DNA from: Hyphomicrobiales bacterium
GTDB lineage: Bacteria; Pseudomonadota; Alphaproteobacteria; Rhizobiales; Rhizobiaceae
Length of the DNA stretch: 64,000 nucleotides
NCBI GenBank assembly: GCA_900470155.1
Contig: UBZT01000008.1
Span: 184,114 to 248,113, forward strand
Direction of reading: 5' to 3'
Shown here in pieces: positions 9,294-18,183 of this stretch. How positions within the stretch are numbered: the first letter of the stretch is position 1; every line of letters begins with the position of its first letter. The position numbers and the translations under genes were made by a program. The notes under the pieces are model-generated. The model was given only the letters and a program-made list of their open reading frames with translations, did not search any database and was not told where the DNA came from.

Positions 9294-10133
9294 GTGCAGT
9301 TCAAAGAACTCTCCTATGCCAATGAACGCGACCCGCGCCTGAAGCGCTGGTTTATCCGATCGATCGAAGGTCTTTCCGGACGCGATCGTTACACCCGCCT
9401 GTATGATATCTGGCGCAATGATATTGTCGGCAAGACCGATCGTGTCTTCGGCAAGATGCTGGATCTGATCAATGTCGAGATGAAGGTGCAGGGCGAATGG
9501 CCGCCGGCGCATATTCCTGAAGGCCCGATCGTGATCGTCGCCAACCATCCCTTCGGCATCGGCGACGGCATCGCTGTGCTGGCACTTGCCGAACAGCTCG
9601 GCCGTCCATTCCGCGTGCTGATCAATGATGAACTGCTGAAAGTGCCGGAAATGGCGCCGTATTCGCTGCCGGTCTCTTTTGAGGAAACCAAGGAAGCTTT
9701 GGCCATCAACATGCAGACCCGCCATGAAGCCGTGCGGCTTTTGAAGGAAGGCGTGACTGTCGTGATTTTTCCGGCCGGTGGCGTGGCCACGGCGAAGAAG
9801 GGCTTCGGCAAAGCAGAAGACCTGCCATGGAAGATCTTTCCAGCCAAATTGATCCAGGCCGCCAAGGCCAATGTCGTCCCGGTCTTTTTCGAAGGGCAGA
9901 ACGGCCGTCTTTTCCATCTGGCCAGCAAGCTGTCATTGACCCTTCGCGTTTCGCTCTTGATTCGCGAATTTCGCCGCCTGTCCGGCTCGACGATCAGGGC
10001 GCGGGTGGGACAGATGATGCCATGGGAAGAATTGAGTGCGTCGCCGGATCGCAAGGATTTGTTGTCGAAGCTTTTTGGTGCTGTCTTCAGCATGGCACCG
10101 GCGCCGCGACGGGCATTTCGCAAGGCAGGCTAG
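9294..10133 (+). CDS. Lysophospholipid acyltransferase family protein
   Basis: A protein of about 279 residues with the acyltransferase fold of the PlsC/OlsB-hemolysin-like group. VIVANHPFGIGDG is the His-Asp catalytic block, here with five residues between His and Asp instead of the usual four, as in the COG3176-like branch. The later FPAGGVAT matches motif III. Such enzymes acylate lysophospholipids or the ornithine-lipid precursor; the acceptor is not determined. The start is uncertain: GTG at 9294 or TTG at 9282, neither with a good ribosome binding site. It ends 3 bp from the convergent secreted-protein gene. Confidence 0.75.
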   Translation: MQFKELSYANERDPRLKRWFIRSIEGLSGRDRYTRLYDIWRNDIVGKTDRVFGKMLDLINVEMKVQGEWPPAHIPEGPIVIVANHPFGIGDGIAVLALAEQLGRPFRVLINDELLKVPEMAPYSLPVSFEETKEALAINMQTRHEAVRLLKEGVTVVIFPAGGVATAKKGFGKAEDLPWKIFPAKLIQAAKANVVPVFFEGQNGRLFHLASKLSLTLRVSLLIREFRRLSGSTIRARVGQMMPWEELSASPDRKDLLSKLFGAVFSMAPAPRRAFRKAG

Positions 10134-10136
10134 CGC

Positions 10137-11087
10137 CTACTTGGTCAGTTGCAGCTCAACGTCACTGTTGCGACCTGCCACGACCTTGAAATCTCGCTGG
10201 TAGATCTTGTCCTTGTTGCGGGCGATGGCGGTGTAGTCGCCCTCCGACAGGACCATGACTGGAAATGCACTGACGCTTTCGGCCACCACGTCGCCACCGG
10301 ATGTTAGAACCGACCAGGCGGTATCCGCAATCGCCTCGCCGCCTTCGTCGGAAACCAGCTTGAAGCCGATCTGTGATGCGCGATGCTGGATCGTCGCTTC
10401 GGTCAACTTGCCGGCTTCGACCTTGATGTCTGCGCGCACGGCAGCGTTGATTGTCCCGTATTCCGACACGACGTGATACGTACCGGCATTCAGCCTGATG
10501 ATCGTATGCGGTTTCACATCGGCCAGAACCAGGCCCCGCTCGCCGTCCGTCTTCACCTCGGTCGAGTAGATATCAAAGCTCAGATCCTTGTCCGGAATCT
10601 GGGTGTCCGGGCCGGAAATCGCACTGAGCAGCAGCCCGCCCGCATCCAGGACCATCACCTGATCCTCGACATTACCTTGATTCGGTATGGAGAGCTTTTT
10701 GGTGGCACCTGCACGGCCAAAGGAGACGTTGACGAAATAGTCTCCCGGAGCCAGCTGGAAATCGGCAGATCCACCTTCGGCACTCGCCAGCAGCGGCAGT
10801 TTACCGTCTGGACCGGGAATCGGGCTGAAGACGCGCCAGGAGAGGCCATGCAGCATGGGGGCGCCATCATTCGTCAGCTTGGCTTCAAGCTTGATGTTGC
10901 GGCTCTGGATCGCCGGCGCAAGCTCCGTTGCAAGGGGGGCCGAGAACGCCTTCAGTTTCGGCATCTTCGTCGAACCGTTTAACTGCTTGAAAGTCTCGAA
11001 GGCTTCCTGTCCATAACTGGAGCCCGCGACCGCAAGGGTCACGCAAAGCCCGAGCGCGAGCCGGGTCACAATTCGATGGCCTGTCAT
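10137..11087 (-). CDS. Secreted protein with three Ig-like repeats, unknown function
   Basis: A protein of about 316 residues with a signal peptide ending near the Ala-Gly-Ser segment at about residue 25. After a linker, three related units of 75-90 residues follow. Each has an aromatic-rich first strand (WRVFS, FDIYS, WSVLT), a turn with LAPGDYFV, LNAGTYHV or LSEGDYTA, and a closing strand. This resembles carboxypeptidase-regulatory or SpaA-type beta-sandwich modules. Exported, probably periplasmic. I do not recognise a named family. GTG at 11096 is an alternative start. Confidence 0.7.
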   Translation of the reverse strand: MTGHRIVTRLALGLCVTLAVAGSSYGQEAFETFKQLNGSTKMPKLKAFSAPLATELAPAIQSRNIKLEAKLTNDGAPMLHGLSWRVFSPIPGPDGKLPLLASAEGGSADFQLAPGDYFVNVSFGRAGATKKLSIPNQGNVEDQVMVLDAGGLLLSAISGPDTQIPDKDLSFDIYSTEVKTDGERGLVLADVKPHTIIRLNAGTYHVVSEYGTINAAVRADIKVEAGKLTEATIQHRASQIGFKLVSDEGGEAIADTAWSVLTSGGDVVAESVSAFPVMVLSEGDYTAIARNKDKIYQRDFKVVAGRNSDVELQLTK

Positions 11088-11196
11088 GCAATGCACTGTT
11101 GGTTGACTTCCTGTCCAATGCCAGCAAGTTCAATCCGAACGTGGTGGCAATTTCAAGACAAGTTTGCCATTCGAAGGCTTTCTAAGGTGTTGCAAG

Positions 11197-11781
11197 ATGA
11201 AAAATGATATCAAATTAGTGGATTATTTGCGTGTTCGTCGTTCCGTCCCCGCATTTCAGATGTGTGAACCGGGCCCGAGTCGCGACGAAATCGAAGCGAT
11301 CCTGACCCTCGCAGTGCGCGTGCCAGACCACGGAAAGATCGCGCCCTGGCGTTTCGTGGTCTATCGCGGAGCCGAGCGCGCGCGCCTCGGCGATGAGCTT
11401 CTGGCGATGGCGTTGAAGAAGAATCCCGAGCTGTCGGCGGAAATGATCGAGGTCGAGCGCAACCGGTTTACCCGCGCGCCGGTGGTCATCGGCGTCATTT
11501 CGACGGCCGGCCCGCATATCAAGATCCCGGAATGGGAGCAGATCATGTCGGCCGGTGCCGTATGCCTCAATCTGCTGATGGCTGCCAATGCGCATGGCTA
11601 TGTCTCCAATTGGCTGAGTGAATGGTTCGCCTTCGATCAGCAGGCCTATCCCATGTTGGGGGTGAAACCGGGTGAAAAGGTCGCCGGCTTTATTCATATC
11701 GGTTCCACGACATTCCCGATCGTCGAGCGTCCGCGCCCGGCATTGGCGGATGTGGTAACCTGGCAGGGTGGGGATGATTGA
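11197..11781 (+). CDS. Nitroreductase family protein
   Basis: A 194-residue FMN-dependent oxidoreductase of the YdjA-like branch. It has the typical N-terminal RRSVPAFQ segment, which binds the FMN phosphate, followed by [15 protein letters not shown], and the [17 protein letters not shown] helix. Such proteins reduce nitro groups or quinones with NAD(P)H; the physiological substrate is unknown. Its stop overlaps the start of the flavin reductase-like gene by one base, so the pair is translationally coupled. The ATG at 11197 follows TAAGG. Confidence 0.85.
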   Translation: MKNDIKLVDYLRVRRSVPAFQMCEPGPSRDEIEAILTLAVRVPDHGKIAPWRFVVYRGAERARLGDELLAMALKKNPELSAEMIEVERNRFTRAPVVIGVISTAGPHIKIPEWEQIMSAGAVCLNLLMAANAHGYVSNWLSEWFAFDQQAYPMLGVKPGEKVAGFIHIGSTTFPIVERPRPALADVVTWQGGDD

Positions 11782-12395
11782 TGTTCTACGACACGGCAAG
11801 CAATGCTCATGGCATGGCCCACGATCCCTTCAAGGCGATCGTGGCGCCGCGTCCGATTGGCTGGATAGGTTCCAGGGGAAGGGACGGCAGCCGCAACCTG
11901 TCGCCTTATTCTTTCTTCAACGCCGTCAGTGACCGGCCGAAGATGGTCATGTTTTCATCGAGCGGTCGCAAGGATTCACTGCGCAATGCCGAAGAGACCG
12001 GCGTCTTCACCGCAAATTTCGTCTCCGCTGCGTTGATTGATGCGATGAATGCGTCTTCGGTGGCTGTGCCCTATGGCGCGGACGAATTTGCGATTGCCGG
12101 CTTGACGCCGGTCGACGGCCGCCTGGTCGATGCGCCCTATGTGGCGGAAGCCGTAGCGGTCCTGGAGTGCCGGGTAGCTTCAATCGCGACCTTGAAGGAC
12201 ATGAACGGTCGCGACACGGACAGCCATGCCGTGTTCGGCCAGGTGGTCGGCATACACATCCATGAAAGTGTCATTCGTGAGGGTCGTTTTGATCTGGCTG
12301 CTGCGCAGCCGGTCATGCGGCTCGGCTATATGGACTATGCCGGAATTGGCCCGATCTTTGAGCTCGGACGTCCCAAGCCGCCGGAATCGGTCTGA
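11781..12395 (+). CDS. Flavin reductase-like domain protein
   Basis: A 204-residue protein of the flavin reductase/FMN-binding split-barrel family. Seen: IVAPRPIGWIGSRG near the N-terminus, the NLSPYSFFNAVSDRP segment that packs on FMN, and VFTANFVS. The family includes NAD(P)H:FMN reductases and FMN-binding proteins of unknown role. Coupled to the nitroreductase, so a shared flavin-dependent reduction is a reasonable inference. Confidence 0.82.
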   Translation: MFYDTASNAHGMAHDPFKAIVAPRPIGWIGSRGRDGSRNLSPYSFFNAVSDRPKMVMFSSSGRKDSLRNAEETGVFTANFVSAALIDAMNASSVAVPYGADEFAIAGLTPVDGRLVDAPYVAEAVAVLECRVASIATLKDMNGRDTDSHAVFGQVVGIHIHESVIREGRFDLAAAQPVMRLGYMDYAGIGPIFELGRPKPPESV

Positions 12396-12625
12396 AGACC
12401 GGTCTGCGACTCACCTTCGATGTCCCTGCCACAGCAAAGCCCGAAGCCGGATTTCTGGCGCCGTGATCGTTTCAATTTTGAGCGACCTCGCAGTGGCCAT
12501 TTGATTTCGAGCGGATGACGCTGGTTAATGAACGTGGTGAACAATTCTTAAAGACTTTGCCGCTAGCGTCGGAATCCGGGCCTTAGGGCCGCGTGTGGGA
12601 TTTCTCGTAGCGAGTGGGTTTGACA

Positions 12626-13765
12626 GTGATCGTGGCAACTTTTCTTCGTTGGGTTGAAACGGCAAGGACTCAGGACCGAGCCCGAGCAGCCAATACGTTG
12701 GCGAGAGCCTATCTGCGCACCGAGATTACCGCCGGCGAGCGGCAGGCGGCGCAGGTTGCCATGACCTATCTTCTGGACGATCCATCGCCGCAGGTTCGCC
12801 TGGCACTGGCGGACGTTCTCGCATCTGAACCCAAGGCGCCGCGTGCAATTATGATGTCGCTCGCCGAAGATCAGCCGGAAATTGCCTCGTCCGTTATTCT
12901 CCTGTCACCGGTCCTGACGGATGCTGATCTGGTCGATATCGCCGGACGCGGTACGATGGAGATCCGCGCGCTGGTTGCGGCGCGTCGGACTGTCAGTGTC
13001 GGCGTGGCCGCGGCTCTTGCCGAAATCGGTGACGCTGCCGAGATCGAGGTTCTTCTGGAAAATTCCGGTGTCTGCGTCACCCGTTTCACGCTACGCCGCA
13101 TCGCCGAACGTCACGGCCGCAACGAACATATCCGGGCGCTTCTGCTCGATCGCGACGACCTGCCTGCCGGGGTACGCCAGTTGCTGGTCCAGTTTGTCGC
13201 AGAAGCCCTTGCCGGTTCGGATCTGGTCCGCGGCGCGGTCGGGATGCGCCGCATTGAGCGGGTCGCACGCGAAGCCGGTGACACAGCCACCATGGCGATC
13301 CTTGGCACGGTTCATGGAGATGAACTGGCACCGCTTGTCGAGCAATTGCGCGAAGCAGGTCGCTTGACGCCAGCCTTCCTGATGCACGCTCTCTGTGCGG
13401 GCCGCACCGACTTTTTCGCCTCGGCGATCGTATCGATCTCCGGTCTCGAAGAGCGCCGGGTTCGATCCATTCTGGCCACGGGGCGGTTTCACGCGGTCCG
13501 GGCTCTGCTGGAAGCTGCAGGCCTTGGCCGTGATCTGAGCACGCTGTTCGTCGATGCCATCATGCAATGGCGAGATCTGATTCAATCGACCCATGGTCTC
13601 GATCTTGACCACATCGCCGATCGCCTGATTCGCCGCTATCGCGACCAGTCAGACTTGAGCGATGCGGCGAGGGGCCTTCTCGACGTTGTGGAGCGTCTGG
13701 CGATCGCCGAAGAGCGTCGTCTCGCCCGCGACTACGCGTCCGGCATCGCGCTTGCTGCAGCCTGA
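12626..13765 (+). CDS. DUF2336 HEAT-like repeat protein
   Basis: A protein of about 379 residues that is almost fully helical, with repeated short Leu/Ala helices. DDPSPQVRLALADVLA near residues 45-60 is typical of HEAT-like repeats and of DUF2336, a family largely limited to alphaproteobacteria. No catalytic motif is seen. Likely a cytoplasmic scaffold or interaction protein. Start uncertain: GTG codons at 12614, 12626 and 12632 are in frame; 12626 best fits the usual MIVxxFLRW start. It converges on the small gene at 13770, with a 4-bp gap. Confidence 0.75.
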   Translation: MIVATFLRWVETARTQDRARAANTLARAYLRTEITAGERQAAQVAMTYLLDDPSPQVRLALADVLASEPKAPRAIMMSLAEDQPEIASSVILLSPVLTDADLVDIAGRGTMEIRALVAARRTVSVGVAAALAEIGDAAEIEVLLENSGVCVTRFTLRRIAERHGRNEHIRALLLDRDDLPAGVRQLLVQFVAEALAGSDLVRGAVGMRRIERVAREAGDTATMAILGTVHGDELAPLVEQLREAGRLTPAFLMHALCAGRTDFFASAIVSISGLEERRVRSILATGRFHAVRALLEAAGLGRDLSTLFVDAIMQWRDLIQSTHGLDLDHIADRLIRRYRDQSDLSDAARGLLDVVERLAIAEERRLARDYASGIALAAA

Positions 13766-13769
13766 TCCG

Positions 13770-14177
13770 CTACCGGACAAGCTTCTTCGCCACCCAGGAG
13801 TAGCTGTCTGACACCACATGGATGGGCGTCTCGAAAATCATCTTGATCTGCGCCGTACCCGGGAGCACTTCTCGGACTGTTTCCATGGCGCGGGCGGCCA
13901 GAGTTTTCTTTTCGGTCTCGGGTGGTTCCTCCGCCAATACATCCGCAGCGGTTGGCGCGGCGGGCGAGGCGGCTACGCTGCCGTCCTGGGCAGGTTCCTG
14001 GCACACGGCAACCGCGGTCGGATAGCTGATATTGGAATAGCGCTCCAGCACCGTCTCCGCCGCCGCGTCGCAGAGCGAGATCGATATGAAACGTTCCGGC
14101 GCGGTCTCCACATATTCGCACTCGTTGACACCGTCGTCACAGCCCAGGATCGTCATCAGGATCAAAGCAGTCTTCAT
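13770..14177 (-). CDS. Hypothetical protein, probably exported
   Basis: A 135-residue protein of no recognised family. The N-terminus is short and hydrophobic (MKTALILMTILGC), followed by a Cys-rich start with GCDDG and ECEYVE, which could be a lipoprotein-like or signal-anchor region. A Pro/Ala/Glu-rich linker spans about 68-92. The C-terminal half ends in a basic tail. Coding character is supported by its placement between two genes with clean borders. Confidence 0.55.
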   Translation of the reverse strand: MKTALILMTILGCDDGVNECEYVETAPERFISISLCDAAAETVLERYSNISYPTAVAVCQEPAQDGSVAASPAAPTAADVLAEEPPETEKKTLAARAMETVREVLPGTAQIKMIFETPIHVVSDSYSWVAKKLVR

Positions 14178-14274
14178 TGCGAAATGGGCCCCTTGCGCGG
14201 TGTCGGATCAAACTCAGGCTTGACGAAATAGCAGGATTGCAGCCAAAGCAAGACGCAACATCGCAAGCGCGAAG

Positions 14275-14742
14275 ATGGAGCAAGGCTTGACCGTAACGAT
14301 CGCAATCGAACCTGTTCGTCAGCCGGATGTGGTGCGGTTACTGGCTCTATCCGACGCCTATATGGCGGCTCTTTATCCCGCCGAGAGCAACCATATGGTT
14401 GACATTGATGATCTTGAAATACGCGGGACCTCCTTCTTCGTTGCACGGGTCGACGGCGAGATCATGGGGTGCTGTGCCTTGACCCGCGCCCCGGACGGCA
14501 CCGGTGAGATCAAACGTTTGTTCGTTGCCGCGCAGGCGCGCGGCCTATCGATTGGCAGGCGCCTGATGGAGGCCGTCGAGCATGAGGCGCGGCGTTCGAA
14601 CCTCTTGGCGATCCGGCTTGAAACAGGAACGCTTCAGCCCGAAGCGATCGCACTTTATCGCAGGCTCGGCTACGCGGATATTCCACCATTCGGCGACTAC
14701 CAGGACGATCCACTCAGCGTGTTCATGGAAAAGCGGCTCTGA
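14275..14742 (+). CDS. GNAT-family N-acetyltransferase
   Basis: A 155-residue acetyltransferase. Motif A, which binds the acetyl-CoA pyrophosphate, is seen as IKRLFVAAQARGLSIGRRL. LETGTLQPEAIALYRRLGY is the usual C-terminal motif B with its Tyr. The family transfers acetyl groups to small molecules or proteins; the substrate is not indicated. Start ATG at 14275. A single gene between a leftward hypothetical gene and the ABC exporter. Confidence 0.85.
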   Translation: MEQGLTVTIAIEPVRQPDVVRLLALSDAYMAALYPAESNHMVDIDDLEIRGTSFFVARVDGEIMGCCALTRAPDGTGEIKRLFVAAQARGLSIGRRLMEAVEHEARRSNLLAIRLETGTLQPEAIALYRRLGYADIPPFGDYQDDPLSVFMEKRL

Positions 14743-14941
14743 CAGAGATCGCAGGTTCGCCGTTGGTGAAGTGGCCAATACTGCGTTTCTGGTTCAAATC
14801 TGGTATTCTTCGAACGGGGTTCGGTAAAAATCCGGTGTCGGGTGCTGACCGCACTTGGCCATGTCATGAAAATATGAGATCAGCGCGCAGGTTTTGGGCC
14901 GTGCGTGGTCCGTTATGTCTTACCAGTTGCAGTGGATCATC

Positions 14942-16669
14942 ATGCTCCAGAAATTTTTCGCTTTTTATCGGCCATATCGCGGGCTTTTTCTGATCGACTT
15001 CGGCTGCGCGATCATCTCCGGCCTGCTGGAGCTCGGTTTCCCGATGGCTGTGAAGTTGTTTGTCGATATCCTGCTGCCGAGCGCGCAATGGGGTATCATC
15101 CTGGCCGCCTCGATCGGATTGCTTGTCATCTATGTGATCAATACCGGCCTTATGGCGGTGGTCACCTATTGGGGCCACATGCTTGGCATAAATATCGAGA
15201 CCGACATGCGCCGGCTCGCCTTCAGCCACATTCAGAAGCTGTCGTTCCGCTATTTCGACAACCAGAAGACCGGTCATCTCGTCGGGCGCCTGACCAAAGA
15301 CCTGGAGGAGATCGGCGAGGTCGCCCATCATGGGCCGGAAGATCTGTTCATCGCTGTCATGACATTCCTCGGCGCCTTCGCGCTAATGCTGTCGATCAAT
15401 GTGCAACTGGCGCTCCTGACCGCCGTTGTCGTGCCGCTGACCGCTTTTGTCACCAGCCGTTTCGGCAGCCGCATGACTGACAATTTCCGTTCGCTTTTCG
15501 GTCGTGTCGGCGATTTCAACGCCCGCATCGAAGAGAATGTCGGCGGCATCCGTGTCGTGCAGGCTTTCGCCAACGAGGCCCATGAGCGCGCTTTGTTCGA
15601 ACGTGACAATCAGAACTATCGGACCACCAAGCTGGAAGCCTACCGGATCATGGCAGCCAGCACCTCGATGTCCTACATGAGCATGCGGCTGATCCAGATG
15701 ATCGTGATGATCGTCGGCGCCTATCTGGTGCTTCGTGGCGAGCTGACAAACGGCGGTTTCGTCAGTTTCCTGCTGTTGGTCGGGGTCTTCTTCCGTCCGG
15801 TCGAAAAGATCAATTCGGTCATCGAGACCTATCCCAAGGGCATTGCCGGCTTTCGCCGCTTCACGGAACTCATGGAAACCGAGCCGGATATCGAAGACGC
15901 ACCGGACGCGATCGAGGCGCCGGCGCTGAAGGGCGATATCGTATTCGACAATGTGTCCTTCGCTTATTCTGCCGACAAGTCCGTGCTGCGTGATATTGAT
16001 CTCACGATCCGCGCCGGTGAGACGGTTGCCTTTGTCGGACCGTCAGGCGCGGGCAAGACAACACTCTGTTCGCTTCTGCCGCGCTTTTACGAGGTGTCAG
16101 GTGGCACCATCACCGTGGATGGTCTCGATATCCGCAAGCTCTCGCTCGCCTCCCTGCGTGGCCAGATCGGCATCGTCCAGCAGGATGTTTTCCTTTTCGG
16201 CGGTAGCGTTCGTGAAAACATCGCCTATGGCCGGCTGGATGCGTCCGACTTCGATATCATGGAAGCGGCCCGTCGGGCCAAGCTCGACGGTGTTATCGCC
16301 GCCATGCCCGACGGTCTGGATACGGTGATCGGCGAACGGGGCGTCAAGCTTTCCGGTGGCCAGAAGCAGCGCCTCGCGATCGCCCGCATGTTCCTCAAGA
16401 ATCCGCCGATCCTGATCCTCGACGAGGCGACCTCGGCGCTCGACACCGAAACCGAGCGGGCAATCCAGCAATCGCTGTCGGAGCTGTCCGAAGGCCGGAC
16501 CACGCTGGTGATCGCCCATCGTCTCGCCACCATTCGCGATGCAGCACGCATTGTCGTGGTCGACCAGACAGGGATCGCGGAAACCGGCACGCATGATGAA
16601 CTTCTGTCACGCCGCGGCGCCTATGCGCGCCTCTATCAGGCGCAGTTCGGCGCAGAAGCCGCCGAATAA
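14942..16669 (+). CDS. ABC exporter, fused membrane and ATPase domains
   Basis: A half-transporter of about 575 residues. The N-terminal part holds six transmembrane helices (about 10-310). The C-terminal ATPase has Walker A GPSGAGKTT, Q-loop IVQQDVFLF, signature LSGGQKQR, Walker B ILILDEATSALD and H-loop IAHRLATI, all intact. It resembles MsbA/multidrug or lipid exporters and should work as a homodimer in the inner membrane. The substrate is not indicated. The frame is open from a TTG at 14894; ATG codons at 14915 and 14942 are the likely starts. Confidence 0.88.
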   Translation: MLQKFFAFYRPYRGLFLIDFGCAIISGLLELGFPMAVKLFVDILLPSAQWGIILAASIGLLVIYVINTGLMAVVTYWGHMLGINIETDMRRLAFSHIQKLSFRYFDNQKTGHLVGRLTKDLEEIGEVAHHGPEDLFIAVMTFLGAFALMLSINVQLALLTAVVVPLTAFVTSRFGSRMTDNFRSLFGRVGDFNARIEENVGGIRVVQAFANEAHERALFERDNQNYRTTKLEAYRIMAASTSMSYMSMRLIQMIVMIVGAYLVLRGELTNGGFVSFLLLVGVFFRPVEKINSVIETYPKGIAGFRRFTELMETEPDIEDAPDAIEAPALKGDIVFDNVSFAYSADKSVLRDIDLTIRAGETVAFVGPSGAGKTTLCSLLPRFYEVSGGTITVDGLDIRKLSLASLRGQIGIVQQDVFLFGGSVRENIAYGRLDASDFDIMEAARRAKLDGVIAAMPDGLDTVIGERGVKLSGGQKQRLAIARMFLKNPPILILDEATSALDTETERAIQQSLSELSEGRTTLVIAHRLATIRDAARIVVVDQTGIAETGTHDELLSRRGAYARLYQAQFGAEAAE

Positions 16670-16750
16670 GGCAATCTTTGATCGGCGTCGGAGCCTGGTA
16701 TCCACTCAACAATGTCGGCCCGGCGGTCTGCCGGGTCCGGTGCAAGCTGA

Positions 16751-17989
16751 TCAAACAGTGGTGGTCTGCTTCGCCACGATCACGTCCGGCGCCTTTGGCG
16801 TCACCTGCGGTTCGACAGCCGCCACGGGATCCGGAATGTCGGAAAGTTCAACCTCCCGCATCCATTCGCGCCAGATCGAGACGATCAGAGCCATCAGCAC
16901 CGGGCCGATGAACAATCCGAGAAAGCCCATCGTCTTCACGCCGCCGATCAGGCCGAAAAACGTCGGCAGGAAGGGCAGTTTGATCGGCCCGCCGACGAGC
17001 TTCGGCCGCACTGTCTTGTCGACGATGAACAGTTCCACCGTTCCCCAGATGAACAGGGCGATGCCTGCGAAGACCGAGCCACTTGCGACCAGATAGACGC
17101 TGACCAGCGTAAACGACAGCGGCGCACCGCCGGGGATCAGTGCCATCACGCCTGTGATCACGCCAAGGGTCACGGGCGAGGGCACACCGGCGAGCCAGTA
17201 GGCTACACCTAGAACGATGCCTTCGCCGATCGCGATCAGCGTCATGCCGGTAACGGTCGAGCTTATCGTGGCGGGTACCACCCGCGAAATACGCTCCCAC
17301 CGCGCAGGCAGGATGCGTTCGCCAAGCAGATCAAGTTGTCGGGTGAAAGACGCTCCATCCCTGAATACGAAGAACAGCGCGATCAGCATGAACAGCATGG
17401 TGAGCAGCAGGTGGAACGCGCCGTCCCCCAATGCAATCACGGCCCGGTAGATATTGCCGATATTGGCGCCACTGACGATCTGGACCAGTTCGCCGATCGC
17501 GCCGGGTGAGCCGACGCGATGTACCCATTGATCCGCGAGCCACTCGCCGACACCCGGCAATGCCAGGATCCAGTGCGGCGGAGGCGCGCCGTGCTTGTTG
17601 ACTTCAAGCGCCCAGCCGATCCAGTCGCGCAATTCGCCGACAGCATAGGTGGCGGCAATGCCGATCGGTATGATCAGGAAGGCGAGGATCAGAATGATCG
17701 CGATCGTCGCGCCGATCGTTGTATTGCCTCCGACGCGATCGAGGATCTTGCGGTAGACCGGCCAGCTGGCGAAGGCGATGACGAGCGAGGCCAGAACCGG
17801 CACTATAAAGCCGTGGAAGAAGTAGATGGCAGCAATCGCAATCAAGACGAGAAGCCAGCGGGCTGCCGAAAGGGGCGTAACGAGTGCCGTCCTGCTTGGC
17901 GCCACCGGTCCAAGCCAGCGTGGCGCATCCTGCAGCTTGCGATCCTCTTTCTTACGCACAGTCACACTTTCCAGTTTAATCGGTCTCAC
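16751..17989 (-). CDS. AI-2E family transporter (PerM/YdiK-like)
   Basis: A polytopic inner-membrane protein of about 412 residues. The pattern is typical of the AI-2E exporter/PerM family: paired N-terminal helices, a large soluble loop (about 125-200), then helices with PSPVTLGVITGVMALIPGG and a late LFIGPVLMAL segment. The family ranges from autoinducer-2 export to Na+/H+ antiport and permeases of unknown substrate. The start is uncertain: TTG 18019, GTG 17989, 17965 and 17959 are all in frame without a strong ribosome binding site. A 16-bp palindrome covers 18011-18026. It follows parE in the same direction. Confidence 0.8.
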   Translation of the reverse strand: MRPIKLESVTVRKKEDRKLQDAPRWLGPVAPSRTALVTPLSAARWLLVLIAIAAIYFFHGFIVPVLASLVIAFASWPVYRKILDRVGGNTTIGATIAIILILAFLIIPIGIAATYAVGELRDWIGWALEVNKHGAPPPHWILALPGVGEWLADQWVHRVGSPGAIGELVQIVSGANIGNIYRAVIALGDGAFHLLLTMLFMLIALFFVFRDGASFTRQLDLLGERILPARWERISRVVPATISSTVTGMTLIAIGEGIVLGVAYWLAGVPSPVTLGVITGVMALIPGGAPLSFTLVSVYLVASGSVFAGIALFIWGTVELFIVDKTVRPKLVGGPIKLPFLPTFFGLIGGVKTMGFLGLFIGPVLMALIVSIWREWMREVELSDIPDPVAAVEPQVTPKAPDVIVAKQTTTV

Positions 17990-18183
17990 ATTATGAGCGA
18001 TTGTGGAGACGCCATGCAAGCATGGCCTTGAGAGACATCAGATAGTGTCTCTGGCATATCGGCGCAATCGCACCGTAGTGCTTGAAAATGTCGCGGCTAT
18101 GTCACCGGATGCCAAAACTGGCAGCCGGTGACAGAGAAAGCGATAAATACAGCCCGAGCGCGGCTGAGCCGACGTGGCGCGCG

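Noticed and set aside
14745..14830. A GGTTCAAATC stretch resembling a tRNA T-arm
   Set aside because: No acceptor stem, D-arm or anticodon arm could be paired around it.
18011..18026. A 16-bp palindrome near the start of the AI-2E-family gene as an operator
   Set aside because: The start codon of that gene is uncertain, so the position of the palindrome relative to a promoter cannot be judged. Only its presence is noted in the gene entry.
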